A stretch of DNA of 14,861 bases from DASUGM01 sp036274055 (GCA_036274055.1 DASUGM010000284.1:1-14861); one strand, 5' to 3'; shown: positions 7,197-14,861, counted from the stretch's first letter. The notes: a model not told the origin generated them from the sequence alone. Made by a program: numbers and translations.

Positions 7197-8480
7197 TCAT
7201 CCCGGGAATCTCCCGACCGCAATGAGCAGATCCAGCTTCGCCCTCCGCACCGCGTCCTCGGCGAGCGTGACCAGCGTGTCGGCGTCTCGCGCCTCGCGCT
7301 GAGCGTCGATCACTTCGAGGTTGGTGGTCGCGCCGACTTCGAAGGCGCTGGTGCTGATGCGAACGACCTCGTTGGCCTGCTGCGCGGCGGTGCGCGCGAA
7401 GGCGAGCGCGCGCTCGAAGCTCTTGACCGCCTCGTCGGCCAGCCGCACATCGGACCGGGCCTGGATTTGAATCTGCGTGAATGAGAGCTTCGATTGTTCG
7501 ACGGCGACGGTGCGGAGCGCGCGGTTGGCGCGGATCCGGCCGCCTTCGAAGATCGGCTGCGAAACCTGGAACGAGAGGCGCCAGCTGCCGGACGGCGAAA
7601 ACAGCGAAGCGGGCGCGACGTACGCCGGATCGAACGAGAACCCGGCGTTCGGAAACCACTCCTTGGTGGTGTCCTTGACGGTGCGTTCCGCGGCGCGGGT
7701 GACGGCGGCCTGAGTGATCAGGTCGGGCCGGGCCGCGGTCCAGGACGCCTCATCGAGCGAGGCCGGGGCTTCGAGCAACGGCTCGGCGCCGGCGTCAATC
7801 GGACCGTTCTCGACGAGCAGCACGCCGAGCGCCTCCTGAGCGCGACGGACCGCATGCTGCGCATTCTCGAGCCGCGCCGCGTCGCTCGACGCGACCTGGG
7901 CGGCGCGAAGCTGATTCAGCCGGCTGCCGGCGCCGCCCTCGAACCGCTTGGTCGCGTAGTCGAGATGGGCGTTGGCCGAGTCGAGCGCGCGCTGGTTGAC
8001 CTCGACCTGCCGCTTGAAGGCGATGACCTGGAGATACGCCTGCGCGGTGGCGATGCCGATCTGCTGGCGCACCTCGTTGACCGACAGGGTCGCGATCTCG
8101 ATCTGATCGCGCTGCTGCGTCACGCTGGCCCAGAGCGCCGGCGCCAGGATCGGCATGCTGACGTTGCCGCCCAGCGTCACCTGGTGCTGCGGCTGCGTCG
8201 TCGTGCCTTCGAACCCGCGGGTGCCGTCGAGCGTCGTCGAGCTCGCCGTGGCGCTGACGCTTGGCAGCGTCGACGACCGGATTTGCTGCAGCACCTGCTC
8301 GGCGCGGACGATGTTGGCGGCGGCAATCGCGACCGTGGGATTCCGGTCGATGGCCCGCTTGACGGCCTCGTCGAATTCAACCTTTGAGGTCGACTGCGCC
8401 GACGCGGAGGGCGCCGCGAACCCGAAGCACCCCGCACAGAGCATCGCGCACAGGGCACGCCGCAGGGCTCGGTTACGCAT
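7197..8480 (-). CDS. TolC-like outer-membrane efflux channel (OEP family)
   Basis: This is the outer-membrane/periplasmic tunnel of the tripartite efflux system encoded by this operon. It has 427 residues, normal for the family. The signal peptide is 1-28 (RNRALRRAL, hydrophobic stretch, cleavage near ASA|Q). Two repeated outer-membrane efflux domains follow: about 33-230 (EFDEAVKRAIDRNPTVAIA, then a long helical part with AQAYLQVIAFKRQVEVNQRAL and GAGSRLNQLRAAQVA) and about 240-425 (FSFQVSQPIFEGGRIRANR, then EVGATTNLEVIDAQREARDADTLV). The LR.A.V and L.V.DAQR turns are typical. Cys18 is not in a good lipobox, so I favour signal peptidase I processing. The start at ATG 8480 is supported by GGAGGTGG just upstream. 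The frame is open to 8549, but that extension lies in the pump gene and lacks a signal peptide. The start overlaps the pump stop by 8 bp. A long palindrome begins about 6 bases after the stop. Confidence 0.92.
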   Translation of the reverse strand: MRNRALRRALCAMLCAGCFGFAAPSASAQSTSKVEFDEAVKRAIDRNPTVAIAAANIVRAEQVLQQIRSSTLPSVSATASSTTLDGTRGFEGTTTQPQHQVTLGGNVSMPILAPALWASVTQQRDQIEIATLSVNEVRQQIGIATAQAYLQVIAFKRQVEVNQRALDSANAHLDYATKRFEGGAGSRLNQLRAAQVASSDAARLENAQHAVRRAQEALGVLLVENGPIDAGAEPLLEAPASLDEASWTAARPDLITQAAVTRAAERTVKDTTKEWFPNAGFSFDPAYVAPASLFSPSGSWRLSFQVSQPIFEGGRIRANRALRTVAVEQSKLSFTQIQIQARSDVRLADEAVKSFERALAFARTAAQQANEVVRISTSAFEVGATTNLEVIDAQREARDADTLVTLAEDAVRRAKLDLLIAVGRFPG

Positions 8481-11400
8481 GCGCCACCTCCGTCTGGTCA
8501 ATATGCCCCTTCTGCTTCCGGCCCGGTGCAATCGTACGAATCGCGACATAGAGAACTGGAATGAAGATGATCGACAGGAAGGTCGACGCCAGCATGCCGC
8601 CGGCGACGGCGGTGCCGACCGAGTTGCGCGCCGCCGACCCGGCGCCGGTTGCGTACGCGAGCGGCATGACGCCGAGAATGAACGCGAACGACGTCATCAG
8701 AATCGGCCGAAGCCTGATGCGCGCCGCCTCGACGGCGGCGTCGACGATCGAGTGCCCCTCGCGTCGCAGGTGCTCGGCGAACTCGACGATCAGGATCGAG
8801 TTCTTCGCCGCCAGACCGATCAGCATGACCAGCCCGACCTGACAGAAGACGTCGTTGGTGAATCCGCGCAACAACTGCGCGGTCAGCGCGCCAAACACGG
8901 CGAGCGGCACGCCGAGCAGGATGATCAGCGGCAGCACCCAGCTCTCGTACTGCGCCGCGAGGACGAGGTAGACGAGCACGATCGCCAGTGCAAACAGATA
9001 CATCGCCGTCGAACCGGCGCGAATCTCTTCGAGCGACTGCCCCGCCCAGGTGTAATCGAAGCCAGGCGGCAGCGTCTCGGCCGCCAGTTGCTTCATATAG
9101 TCGAGCGCCTGACCCGAACTGACGCCCGGCACCGGCGATCCGGTGATCTCGGTGGCGCGGTACATGTTGAAGTGACTGATGACCGCCGGGGCGGTCGTCT
9201 CGCTCAACCGCACCACGGTGTCGAGCGGCACCATCTCGCCGTTCTGCGCGCGCGCGTAGTACTGCTTCAGGTCCGACGGCTCGGCGCGGAAGTTCTGATC
9301 CGCCTGCACGTAGACGCGATAGGCGCGGTTGTTGAAGTCGAAGTCGTTGACGTACTGCGACCCGAGGAACACCGACAAGGCGTCAGTAATCTCGCGCATC
9401 GGCAGGCCAAGGCTGCGGGCGCGATCGCGATCGATCTTGACGATCAGCTGCGGGTCGTTCGCGGTGAAGCTGCTGAACAGGTTGGACACCTTCCCCGACG
9501 CGTTGCCCTTGGCCATGATCTGGTAGGTCACGTTGGCGAGGTTGCCGATATCGCCGCCCGATCCATCGAGAATCTCGAACGAGAAACCGCCGAACGTCTG
9601 CAGCCCCTGAATCGGCGGCGGCGCGACCGGAATGACGAGAGCACCGGTGATGCCGCCGAGCAGCATGCCCTGGAGTCTGCCGAGCAGCGCATGGAGCGAC
9701 TGTTCCTTGGTCGGCCGATCCTCGAACGGCTTCAGCCGGGCGAACATCAGGCCCTGGTTCGGCGCCGCGCCGCTGAAGCTGAACCCGGCGACCGAGAAGA
9801 CCGCCAGCACCTCCGGCTGCTTCATGATCACCTGCTCGGCCTGCTTGGCGATGTTGGTCGTGTACTCGAGCGACGCGCCAGACGGCGCCTGGATGATCGC
9901 GATGAAGTAGCCCTCGTCCTCTTCCGGCACGAACGACGACGGCACCGCCTTGTAGATCGCGTAGGTCGCCCACAAGCCGCCGGCGAACAGCAGCAGCATC
10001 ACCAGCTCGATCCGGAGCGCGCGCCGGACGACGCGCACGTAAATCCGCGTGCCGCCGTCGATGATCTTGTTGACCATCGTGAAGAACCGCCCCTGCTTGC
10101 CGTGTTCATGCTTCTCGAGGAGCAGCGCCGACAGCGCCGGCGTGAACGTCAGCGCGTTGAACACTGACAACACCACCGAGAACGCAATCGTCAGCGAAAA
10201 CTGCTGATACATCCGGCCGGTCGTGCCCGGGAAGAACGCCACCGGCACGAACACCGCCACCAGGACCAGGCCGATGACGATGACCGCGGAGAACACCTCG
10301 CGCATCGCCTCGACCGCGGCGGCCTGCGCGTGCTTGCGGTACTCCCGCATGTGACGCTCGATGTTCTCGATGACGACGATCGCGTCGTCGACGACGATGC
10401 CGGTCGCGAGGACGATGCCGAACAGCGTCAGCGTGTTGATTGAAAAGCCGAACAGCTTGACGAACGCGAACGTGCCGACCAGCGAGACCGGGATCGTGAT
10501 CGCCGGGATAATCGTGCTCCGCCAGTTCTGAAGGAACAGGAACATGACCAGGACGACAAGACCGATCGCTTCGGCCAGCGTCTTCAGGACCTCGATGATC
10601 GATTCACGGACAACCCCGACGTTGTCGAAGGCGATCTGCGCTTCGAGCCCGGGGGGAAATGCCTTCCTGAGGCGCTCGAGTTCCTGCTGAATCCCGGTGA
10701 ACACCTGAATCGCATTCGCCGTCGGCAGCAGTTGCACGCCGACGCCCGAGGCCTCGACGCCGCCGAAGCGCAGGTTCGAGGTGTAGCTCTCCGCCCCGAG
10801 CTCGACCCGGCCGACGTCCTTGACACGGACCAGCGCGCCATCCTTCCCCGACTTGACGACGACGTCCTCGAACTCCGATTGCTGGGTCAGCCGTCCACCG
10901 GCGCGGACGCTCAACTGATAAAGCTGCTCGTCCGACGACGGCGCGTCGCCGATGCTGCCGGCGGCGACCTGCACGTTCTGCTCGCGCAGCGCGCCGACGA
11001 CGTCGCCGGCGGTGATCGATCGGCCCGCCAGCTTGTTCGGGTCGAGCCACAGCCGCATCGCGAACTTGCGCTCACCGAAGATGATGACGTTGCCGACGCC
11101 CGGCACGCGCTTGAAGGCGTCGCGGACGTAGAGATCGACGTAGTTCGAGATGAACAGCGAGTCGTAACGGTTGTCCGGCGAGAAGAAACCGATCGCGCCG
11201 AGGAAGCCGGCGGTGTTCTTGGTGACCGAAATCCCGTTGGTGCGCACCTCGGCCGGCATCCGGCCCAGCGCCTGATTGACCCGGTTCTGCACGTCCACCG
11301 CGGCGAGGTCGGGATCGCGGCCGATCTCGAAGGTCACGGTAATCGTGCAGAAGCCGGTGCTCGTCGACGACGAACGCATGTACTGCATGCCCTCGACGCC

Positions 11401-11613
11401 GTTGATGACCTGCTCCAGCGGCGTCGTCACCGCGCTTTCGACCGCCTGCGCGTTCGCGCCCGTGTAGAACGCGGCGACCGCAACCGACGGCGGCGTGAGA
11501 TCCGGGTAGCGGGCAATCGGCAGCGTCGGAATCGCGATCGCGCCCGCCAGAATGATCATCAGCGAGCAGACCGTCGCGAGGATCGGCCGCTTGATGAAGA
11601 GTTCGGAGAACAT
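8473..11613 (-). CDS. HAE1-type RND multidrug efflux pump (AcrB-like)
   Basis: This is the proton-driven inner-membrane pump that takes hydrophobic or amphipathic compounds from the periplasm or outer membrane leaflet and passes them to the channel. It has 1046 residues, essentially the length of AcrB. It opens MFSELFIKRPILATV, the typical HAE1 start with helix 1. A first large periplasmic loop spans about 35-335. Helices 2-6 follow, including GIVVDDAIVVIENIER at 405-420, with the proton-relay pair Asp409-Asp410. A second periplasmic loop spans about 560-865, starting with FVPEEDEGYF. Helices 8-12 follow, with Lys937 in LIGLAAKNSILIVEFA matching the relay lysine of AcrB. All three ion-relay residues are therefore present and the protein looks functional. 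The start lies 3 bp after the adaptor stop (TAAGCCATG) without a clear Shine-Dalgarno, suggesting translational coupling. The substrate range cannot be read from sequence; HAE1 rather than heavy-metal type is clear. Confidence 0.96.
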   Translation of the reverse strand: MFSELFIKRPILATVCSLMIILAGAIAIPTLPIARYPDLTPPSVAVAAFYTGANAQAVESAVTTPLEQVINGVEGMQYMRSSSTSTGFCTITVTFEIGRDPDLAAVDVQNRVNQALGRMPAEVRTNGISVTKNTAGFLGAIGFFSPDNRYDSLFISNYVDLYVRDAFKRVPGVGNVIIFGERKFAMRLWLDPNKLAGRSITAGDVVGALREQNVQVAAGSIGDAPSSDEQLYQLSVRAGGRLTQQSEFEDVVVKSGKDGALVRVKDVGRVELGAESYTSNLRFGGVEASGVGVQLLPTANAIQVFTGIQQELERLRKAFPPGLEAQIAFDNVGVVRESIIEVLKTLAEAIGLVVLVMFLFLQNWRSTIIPAITIPVSLVGTFAFVKLFGFSINTLTLFGIVLATGIVVDDAIVVIENIERHMREYRKHAQAAAVEAMREVFSAVIVIGLVLVAVFVPVAFFPGTTGRMYQQFSLTIAFSVVLSVFNALTFTPALSALLLEKHEHGKQGRFFTMVNKIIDGGTRIYVRVVRRALRIELVMLLLFAGGLWATYAIYKAVPSSFVPEEDEGYFIAIIQAPSGASLEYTTNIAKQAEQVIMKQPEVLAVFSVAGFSFSGAAPNQGLMFARLKPFEDRPTKEQSLHALLGRLQGMLLGGITGALVIPVAPPPIQGLQTFGGFSFEILDGSGGDIGNLANVTYQIMAKGNASGKVSNLFSSFTANDPQLIVKIDRDRARSLGLPMREITDALSVFLGSQYVNDFDFNNRAYRVYVQADQNFRAEPSDLKQYYARAQNGEMVPLDTVVRLSETTAPAVISHFNMYRATEITGSPVPGVSSGQALDYMKQLAAETLPPGFDYTWAGQSLEEIRAGSTAMYLFALAIVLVYLVLAAQYESWVLPLIILLGVPLAVFGALTAQLLRGFTNDVFCQVGLVMLIGLAAKNSILIVEFAEHLRREGHSIVDAAVEAARIRLRPILMTSFAFILGVMPLAYATGAGSAARNSVGTAVAGGMLASTFLSIIFIPVLYVAIRTIAPGRKQKGHIDQTEVAHA
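8484..8491 (-). promoter_or_regulatory. Shine-Dalgarno GGAGGTGG for the TolC-like gene
   Basis: On the coding strand GGAGGTGG ends 3 bases before ATG 8480, with the GGAGG core at normal distance. It lies inside the last codons of the RND pump gene and decides the start of the channel gene, ruling out the longer frame that begins at 8549. Confidence 0.8.
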
Positions 11614-11616
11614 GGC

Positions 11617-12834
11617 TTAGGACCCCGCTCCCGCTGCTGGCGCCGCACCTTCGCCCGTTCCGGGCTTCGGCGCACTGGCGGCGGGCATCGGGGTGACCGG
11701 CGCGCCGTCGCCAATCTTCTGGATGCCGGAGACGATCAACTTGTCGCCCGCTTTCAGCCCGCTGAGCAGCACGTAGTCGTTGCCGATGACCGGCCCGACT
11801 TGCACCGATTTCTGCTTCGCGACCGTCGCGCCGCCTTCGCCCGGCTCGGCGACGAACGCGAAAAACTGACCGTTGATGCGCGACAGCGCGACCACCGGCA
11901 CCGTCAGGCCGGGCTCGGTGCTGAAGACGATGTGCGCGCGCACGAACTGCTCGGTGCGGAACGTCGAGCCCTTCGGCGTCAACGGCGTCTTGACCAGCAC
12001 CGTCTGCGTCGAGTCATCGACGGATGGCGAGATGAAGTTGATGCGCTCCGAGGCGATCGTCGCGCCGGTTTCGTCGACGATGCGGACCGGGAGCCCGATC
12101 TTGAGCCGCGGCGCCTGCTGCACCGGCACTTGAATGTAGACCTCGAGGGCGCTGTTGTCGTCGATCGTCGTCAGCACCGTCGTCCGCGTGACGCGGTCGC
12201 CCTGGCGCACTGGAACGTCGCCGACGATGCCGGCGGTCGGAGCGACCACACGGAAGTAGTTCAACTCGGTGCGCTGTTGCTTGATCTGTTCGTTGACCGC
12301 GTTCAGGTTCGCCTGCGCGGAGCGGAGTTGCGCGCTGGCCTGCTCGTATTCCTGCTGGCTCATCGCGCCGACCTCGAGCAGCGACTTGGCGCGCTTCTCC
12401 TGCTGCTGCGCGAGCGCGAGATCGGACTCGCGCGCGGTGCGGATCGACTCCATGCTCGCCACCGCGGCCTGCTGCATCGCCGCGTCGATCTCGAACATCG
12501 GCGTGCCCGGTGCGACCCGGTCGCCGGACTTGACGAGGATCTTCTGCAGAAAACCTTCTGCCTGCGGTTGAATCGTCGTCGCCTTCCGGGACTTGATGGT
12601 TCCGACGAACTCGCCCGTCTGCTCGATCGGTTTAGCCGCCAGCGTCGCGACCTCGACCGGGACGCCACCGCCGCCGCGACCGCCACGGCCGCCGGGCCCG
12701 CCGGCGGCCTCGCCTTGCTGACCGCCGCCGCCGCAACCGGCCGCAACCGCCAATGCCGCTACGAGCGCCGGACGTACCACGCCCCTCATCCGCCGCCACT
12801 GCCGCGGCCACCCTGCCGTATCAACATTTTTCAT
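11617..12834 (-). CDS. RND efflux periplasmic adaptor (membrane fusion protein), probable lipoprotein
   Basis: This protein links the RND pump to the TolC-like channel. It has 405 residues from ATG 12834. A hydrophobic segment (VVRPALVAALAVAAG) ends at Cys34 followed by Gly, a plausible lipobox. An unusually glycine-rich tether follows at 35-57 (GGPGGRGGRGGGG). Then come the first half of the lipoyl/barrel-sandwich domain at about 84-117 (IQPQAEGFLQKILVKSGDRV), a long alpha-helical hairpin at about 118-195 with a Gln-rich coiled coil, the second lipoyl half at about 196-226 (VVAPTAGIVGDVPVRQGDRV), beta-barrel and membrane-proximal domains to about 380, and an Ala/Pro/Gly-rich tail. ATG 12789 (MRGVVRPAL) gives a more classical short lipoprotein signal and may be the true start; neither has a clear ribosome site. 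It is the first gene of the adaptor-pump-channel operon. No TetR- or MarR-type regulator is encoded beside it. Confidence 0.93.
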   Translation of the reverse strand: MKNVDTAGWPRQWRRMRGVVRPALVAALAVAAGCGGGGQQGEAAGGPGGRGGRGGGGVPVEVATLAAKPIEQTGEFVGTIKSRKATTIQPQAEGFLQKILVKSGDRVAPGTPMFEIDAAMQQAAVASMESIRTARESDLALAQQQEKRAKSLLEVGAMSQQEYEQASAQLRSAQANLNAVNEQIKQQRTELNYFRVVAPTAGIVGDVPVRQGDRVTRTTVLTTIDDNSALEVYIQVPVQQAPRLKIGLPVRIVDETGATIASERINFISPSVDDSTQTVLVKTPLTPKGSTFRTEQFVRAHIVFSTEPGLTVPVVALSRINGQFFAFVAEPGEGGATVAKQKSVQVGPVIGNDYVLLSGLKAGDKLIVSGIQKIGDGAPVTPMPAASAPKPGTGEGAAPAAGAGS

Positions 12835-12925
12835 AAGGAAGCTCTGCTCGAATGCACGCCGACCCGTGGGGAGCGGACCAGCAAGCCAACATACAACACT
12901 TTCGCTTTTTGTTCACCTGCTTCGT

Positions 12926-13131
12926 CGATGGGGCGCGCCCTACTTCGGCCCAGATTTCTTCAGATTCGACGAGAACGGGTTCTACGAATCCTCGTGGATG
13001 ACGGCGGGGACGCTATGGAGGATGTGACCTTCCCGAATCCCAACACCTTTCTCTATAACACAGGCACGATCACCTCGTTTGACTCTCCCGCCTTCAACGT
13101 TCCCGCTCTGGACGATCGCGTCTATCTCTGA
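12926..13131 (+). pseudogene. Probable relic of a DUF4331-family gene (frameshifted, both ends missing)
   Basis: The 313 bases between the adaptor start (12834) and the protease start (13148) hold no intact gene, but two adjoining frames read like one domain. From 12932 the frame gives GAPYFGPDFFRFDENGFYE and then goes out of phase. In the next frame, from about 12986, it continues ILVDDGGDAMEDVTF and, soon after, NPNTFLYNTGTITSFDSP. As I recall it, this is the order in DUF4331 proteins: PYGGPNYF..FD.NALYEI, then VDNDGDAVEDVTF, then NTFLYNTG. Restoring one A at GAATCC (12987-12992, to GAAATCC) joins the two frames exactly. About 10 residues between DVTF and NTFLYNTG appear lost, and the frame ends in VPALDDRVYL and a stop. 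The N-terminus (SHREAP region) and most of the domain are absent. The match is from memory of the family, not a search. In 12835-12925 I see nothing beyond presumed promoter DNA of the efflux operon. Confidence 0.55.
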
Positions 13132-13147
13132 CATCTTCGAACACGCA

Positions 13148-14029
13148 ATGCGGCCTGGCGCCCTGCTGGCTCTCCTGCTGGTCTTCCTCCCGGGTTCCGT
13201 CGCGGCCCAGAGCGCCGTCGACCCGGCTTCACTGATGACGACGCCAGTGCTGCTGGTCAGCGGCACCAGGCAGGTTTCGCAAGGCACCGGTTTTTTCTTT
13301 GCCAGCACCGATGCGCGCGGCGAGCCGGCGACGGTTTTCCTGGTCACCAACTACCACGTGGTGACCGGCCACGCGCCGATGGCGAACCGACCGCGAAGCG
13401 GCGATCGCATCCGCTTCTCACTCCACGAGGATCCCGACGACCTGTCGAAGAATCGCATCATCGAGCTGCCGCTCTACGACAGCGACGATCGTCCGGTGTG
13501 GGTCGCGAGCGAAGCGCTGCCGGACGCCGACGTCGTTCTGGTGCCGTTGCCGCCGAAGGTCTACGAAGGCGTGCGCATGTTCGTGTTCACCGAAGCGCAC
13601 ACGCGCGGCGACATCAAGATCCGCCCGACGTCGGGCGCGACCCTGCTTGGATATCCGTACGGGTTTTACGACACGGTGAATCGGCTGCCGGTGTGGAAGA
13701 CCGGACACGTCGCCAGTGAGCCGTCGGTGGACTTCGAGAACAAGCCGGTGTTCATCGTCGACGTGTCGGCGTTCCCGGGCATGTCGGGATCGCCGGTGCT
13801 CGCCGTGGCCAACGGCATCTATGAATCCGAAGACGGGGTGATGCGCAGCGGACGGGTGTTGAAGCTGCTCGGTATCTTTTCCGCCATGCCCGTCGTCAAG
13901 GACTCGCGCGTGGATCTGGCGGCCGCCGACCCCGCCGACCGGCGTCCCGACGTCTCGCTCCAGCTCGGTTACGTCTGGAAGGCGGGTCTGATCGCTGACC
14001 TCGCCAGAAGCTACCGTCCCCGGCGATAA
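13148..14029 (+). CDS. Secreted trypsin-like serine protease (Trypsin_2 type)
   Basis: This is a 293-residue exported protease with a chymotrypsin/DegP-like fold. The signal peptide is 1-20 (RPGALLALLLVFLPGSVAA, cleavage before QSAV). The first strands contain GTGFFF (46-51). Catalytic residues visible in order are His70 in VTNYHVV, Asp126 or Asp128 in LPDADVVLVPL, and Ser213 in FPGMSGSPVL, where GxSGSP is the standard oxyanion and nucleophile loop. There is no PDZ domain, unlike DegP/HtrA, so it is a short single-domain enzyme. The substrate is unknown. I start it at ATG 13148 because it gives a clean signal peptide. The frame is open back to TTG 13079, which would put 23 non-signal residues in front and run into the DUF4331 relic. 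The ribosome site is weak. The sigma-factor gene follows after 8 bp, suggesting cotranscription. A protease working at the envelope could feed a stress signal to that regulator, but this is inference. Confidence 0.88.
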   Translation: MRPGALLALLLVFLPGSVAAQSAVDPASLMTTPVLLVSGTRQVSQGTGFFFASTDARGEPATVFLVTNYHVVTGHAPMANRPRSGDRIRFSLHEDPDDLSKNRIIELPLYDSDDRPVWVASEALPDADVVLVPLPPKVYEGVRMFVFTEAHTRGDIKIRPTSGATLLGYPYGFYDTVNRLPVWKTGHVASEPSVDFENKPVFIVDVSAFPGMSGSPVLAVANGIYESEDGVMRSGRVLKLLGIFSAMPVVKDSRVDLAAADPADRRPDVSLQLGYVWKAGLIADLARSYRPRR

Positions 14030-14037
14030 TCCCCGGC

Positions 14038-14586
14038 GTGGCCTCCCCGCCGAAACCGCCATCATCGGACGTCGCCGTCCTGATCGAGGATGTCTACGCG
14101 GAGCTGCGCCGCCTCGCCGGCCGCTATGTCCAGCGCGAGCAGGCGAAAAGCATCCAGGCGACGGACCTGGTGCACGAGGCGTACATGCGGCTGGCGAAGG
14201 ACAAGCCGCGCGGGTTCGCGAATCGATCGCACTTCATCGCGATCGCCGCGATCTCGATGCGGCGGCTGCTGGTCGAGCGGGCGCGCGCCCGGAACGCCGC
14301 CAAGCGCGGCGGCGCGAAGCATCAGGTCACGCTCGACGAAGGGCTGCTGGTCGGCGGCGACGCCGAGTCGGCGGTCGATATCGTCGCCGTCGATCGCGCG
14401 CTGACCAAGCTGGCCGCGCTCGACGCCCAGCAGGCGCGGATTGTCGAGCTGCGATTCTTTGCCGGGATGTCAGTCGAGGAAACGGCCGAGGCCATCGGCA
14501 TCTCGCCCGCGACCGTGAAGCGGCACTGGACGATTGCCAAGGCGTGGCTGTTGCGCGAGATCGAAGGCGCGCCGGCGAGCGAATGA
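14038..14586 (+). CDS. ECF-family RNA polymerase sigma factor (Acidobacteria/Planctomycete-type ECF subfamily)
   Basis: This is a 182-residue sigma-70-family factor that redirects RNA polymerase to its own promoter set. Region 2 lies at about 14-82: LIEDVYAELRRLAGRYV, then IQATDLVHEAYMRLAK and FIAIAAISMRRLLVERARAR. These are the words of the subfamily known from Solibacter, Gemmata and Rhodopirellula (TIGR02999-like), in which sigma genes sit next to protein kinases. Region 4 lies at about 125-175, with LDAQQARIVELRFFAGMSVEETAEAIGISPATVKRHW containing the helix-turn-helix at about 144-163. No C-terminal extension is present. The start is GTG 14038, 8 bp after the protease stop, without a strong ribosome site. 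The stop overlaps the kinase start as ATGA. No anti-sigma factor is encoded in view; in this subfamily the neighbouring kinase is thought to take part in control. Confidence 0.93.
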   Translation: MASPPKPPSSDVAVLIEDVYAELRRLAGRYVQREQAKSIQATDLVHEAYMRLAKDKPRGFANRSHFIAIAAISMRRLLVERARARNAAKRGGAKHQVTLDEGLLVGGDAESAVDIVAVDRALTKLAALDAQQARIVELRFFAGMSVEETAEAIGISPATVKRHWTIAKAWLLREIEGAPASE

Positions 14587-14861
14587 CGAACGCGCAGGGA
14601 TCGGCGCGCTGGGCCCGCGTCAACGACGTGTTCCATCGCGCGCTCGACGAGCCCGACGGCTCGCGCGCGGCGTTCGTGCGCAGGGAATGCGGCGACGATC
14701 GCCAGCTCCACGACGAGGTGATGTCGCTGCTCGGCGCCCACGCGCGCGCCGCCGATTTCATCGAGCAGCCCCCCGCGGCGACGACCGGCCTGTTCGACAG
14801 CGCATCAGTCCCCGACGCGATCGTCGGTCAGACGATCGGTCACTACCGGATCGCGCGAGTC
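14583..14861 (+). CDS. Serine/threonine protein kinase, N-terminal part (cut by window edge)
   Basis: Ninety-three codons are visible. The first 60 residues form the helical lead-in common to acidobacterial Pkn-type kinases that follow ECF sigma genes: WARVNDVFHRALDEPDGSRAAFV, then LHDEVMSLLGAHARAADFIEQP. A short linker follows, and the kinase domain begins at VGQTIGHYRIARV (81-93), the strand just before the glycine-rich ATP loop. The catalytic residues lie outside the window, so activity cannot be judged. The start ATG 14583 overlaps the sigma stop by 4 bp, a strong sign of coupled translation. The full protein is expected to be large, with membrane and repeat (WD40-like or TPR) domains after the kinase, as is usual in these genomes; that cannot be seen here. 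Confidence 0.88.
   Translation, partial: MTNAQGSARWARVNDVFHRALDEPDGSRAAFVRRECGDDRQLHDEVMSLLGAHARAADFIEQPPAATTGLFDSASVPDAIVGQTIGHYRIARV

Noticed and set aside
4693..13131. Very long plus-strand frames (4693-6378, 8155-10167, 10732-13131) opposite the permease, channel, pump and adaptor
   Set aside because: They are antisense to genes with clear families and full-length motifs. Their products are Arg/His/Asp-rich with no recognisable domain. Only the last 100 or so bases of the third coincide with the DUF4331 relic.
12982..13350. Minus-strand frame of 122 codons over the protease start
   Set aside because: It is opposite the signal peptide and catalytic-His region of a clear protease, has no domain, and lacks a credible ribosome site.

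Overview
The window is GC-rich and densely coded, and its gene content points to a soil-type member of Acidobacteriota, probably in the Vicinamibacteria. The indicators are an Oar-like TonB-dependent receptor with an N-terminal carboxypeptidase-regulatory-like domain, a duplicated FtsX/MacB permease of the ADOP type (acidobacterial duplicated orphan permease), and an ECF sigma factor coupled to a serine/threonine protein kinase. The taxonomic call rests on family knowledge; there is no rRNA or other marker gene to confirm it.

Layout. (1) 1-2859, minus: most of a large outer-membrane TonB-dependent receptor. It is open across its whole length and cut by the left edge only a few codons before its expected stop. 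(2) 2955-3964, plus, divergent from it: a GIY-YIG domain protein whose stop overlaps the start of a short-chain dehydrogenase/reductase. (3) 3968-4348, minus, convergent with the reductase: a small exported or membrane protein of unknown function. (4) 4558-6975, minus: the ADOP permease, with a long imperfect palindrome of about 160 bp on each side (4405-4566 and 7026-7191). The two palindromes are copies of the same sequence in opposite orientation. (5) 7197-12834, minus: a complete tripartite efflux operon in the order periplasmic adaptor, HAE1-type RND pump, TolC-like outer-membrane channel. Spacing is very tight (3 bp, then an 8-bp overlap). (6) About 12926-13131, plus: what looks like the decayed remnant of a DUF4331 gene. 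(7) 13148-14861, plus: a secreted trypsin-like serine protease, an ECF sigma factor 8 bp downstream, and the start of a Ser/Thr protein kinase that overlaps the sigma gene by ATGA and runs off the right edge.

How the parts fit. The adaptor, pump and channel form one drug/solvent/metabolite extrusion machine across both membranes. The ADOP permease lies downstream on the same strand but is separated from the channel gene by a strong hairpin, so it may be a separate unit. Protease, sigma factor and kinase form a compact unit that looks like a signalling module. No transposase, CRISPR array, tRNA or rRNA was seen.

The most distinctive signals are the paired long palindromes at 3' gene ends and the DUF4331 relic. 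I did not find a clear new multi-gene defence or mobile system.
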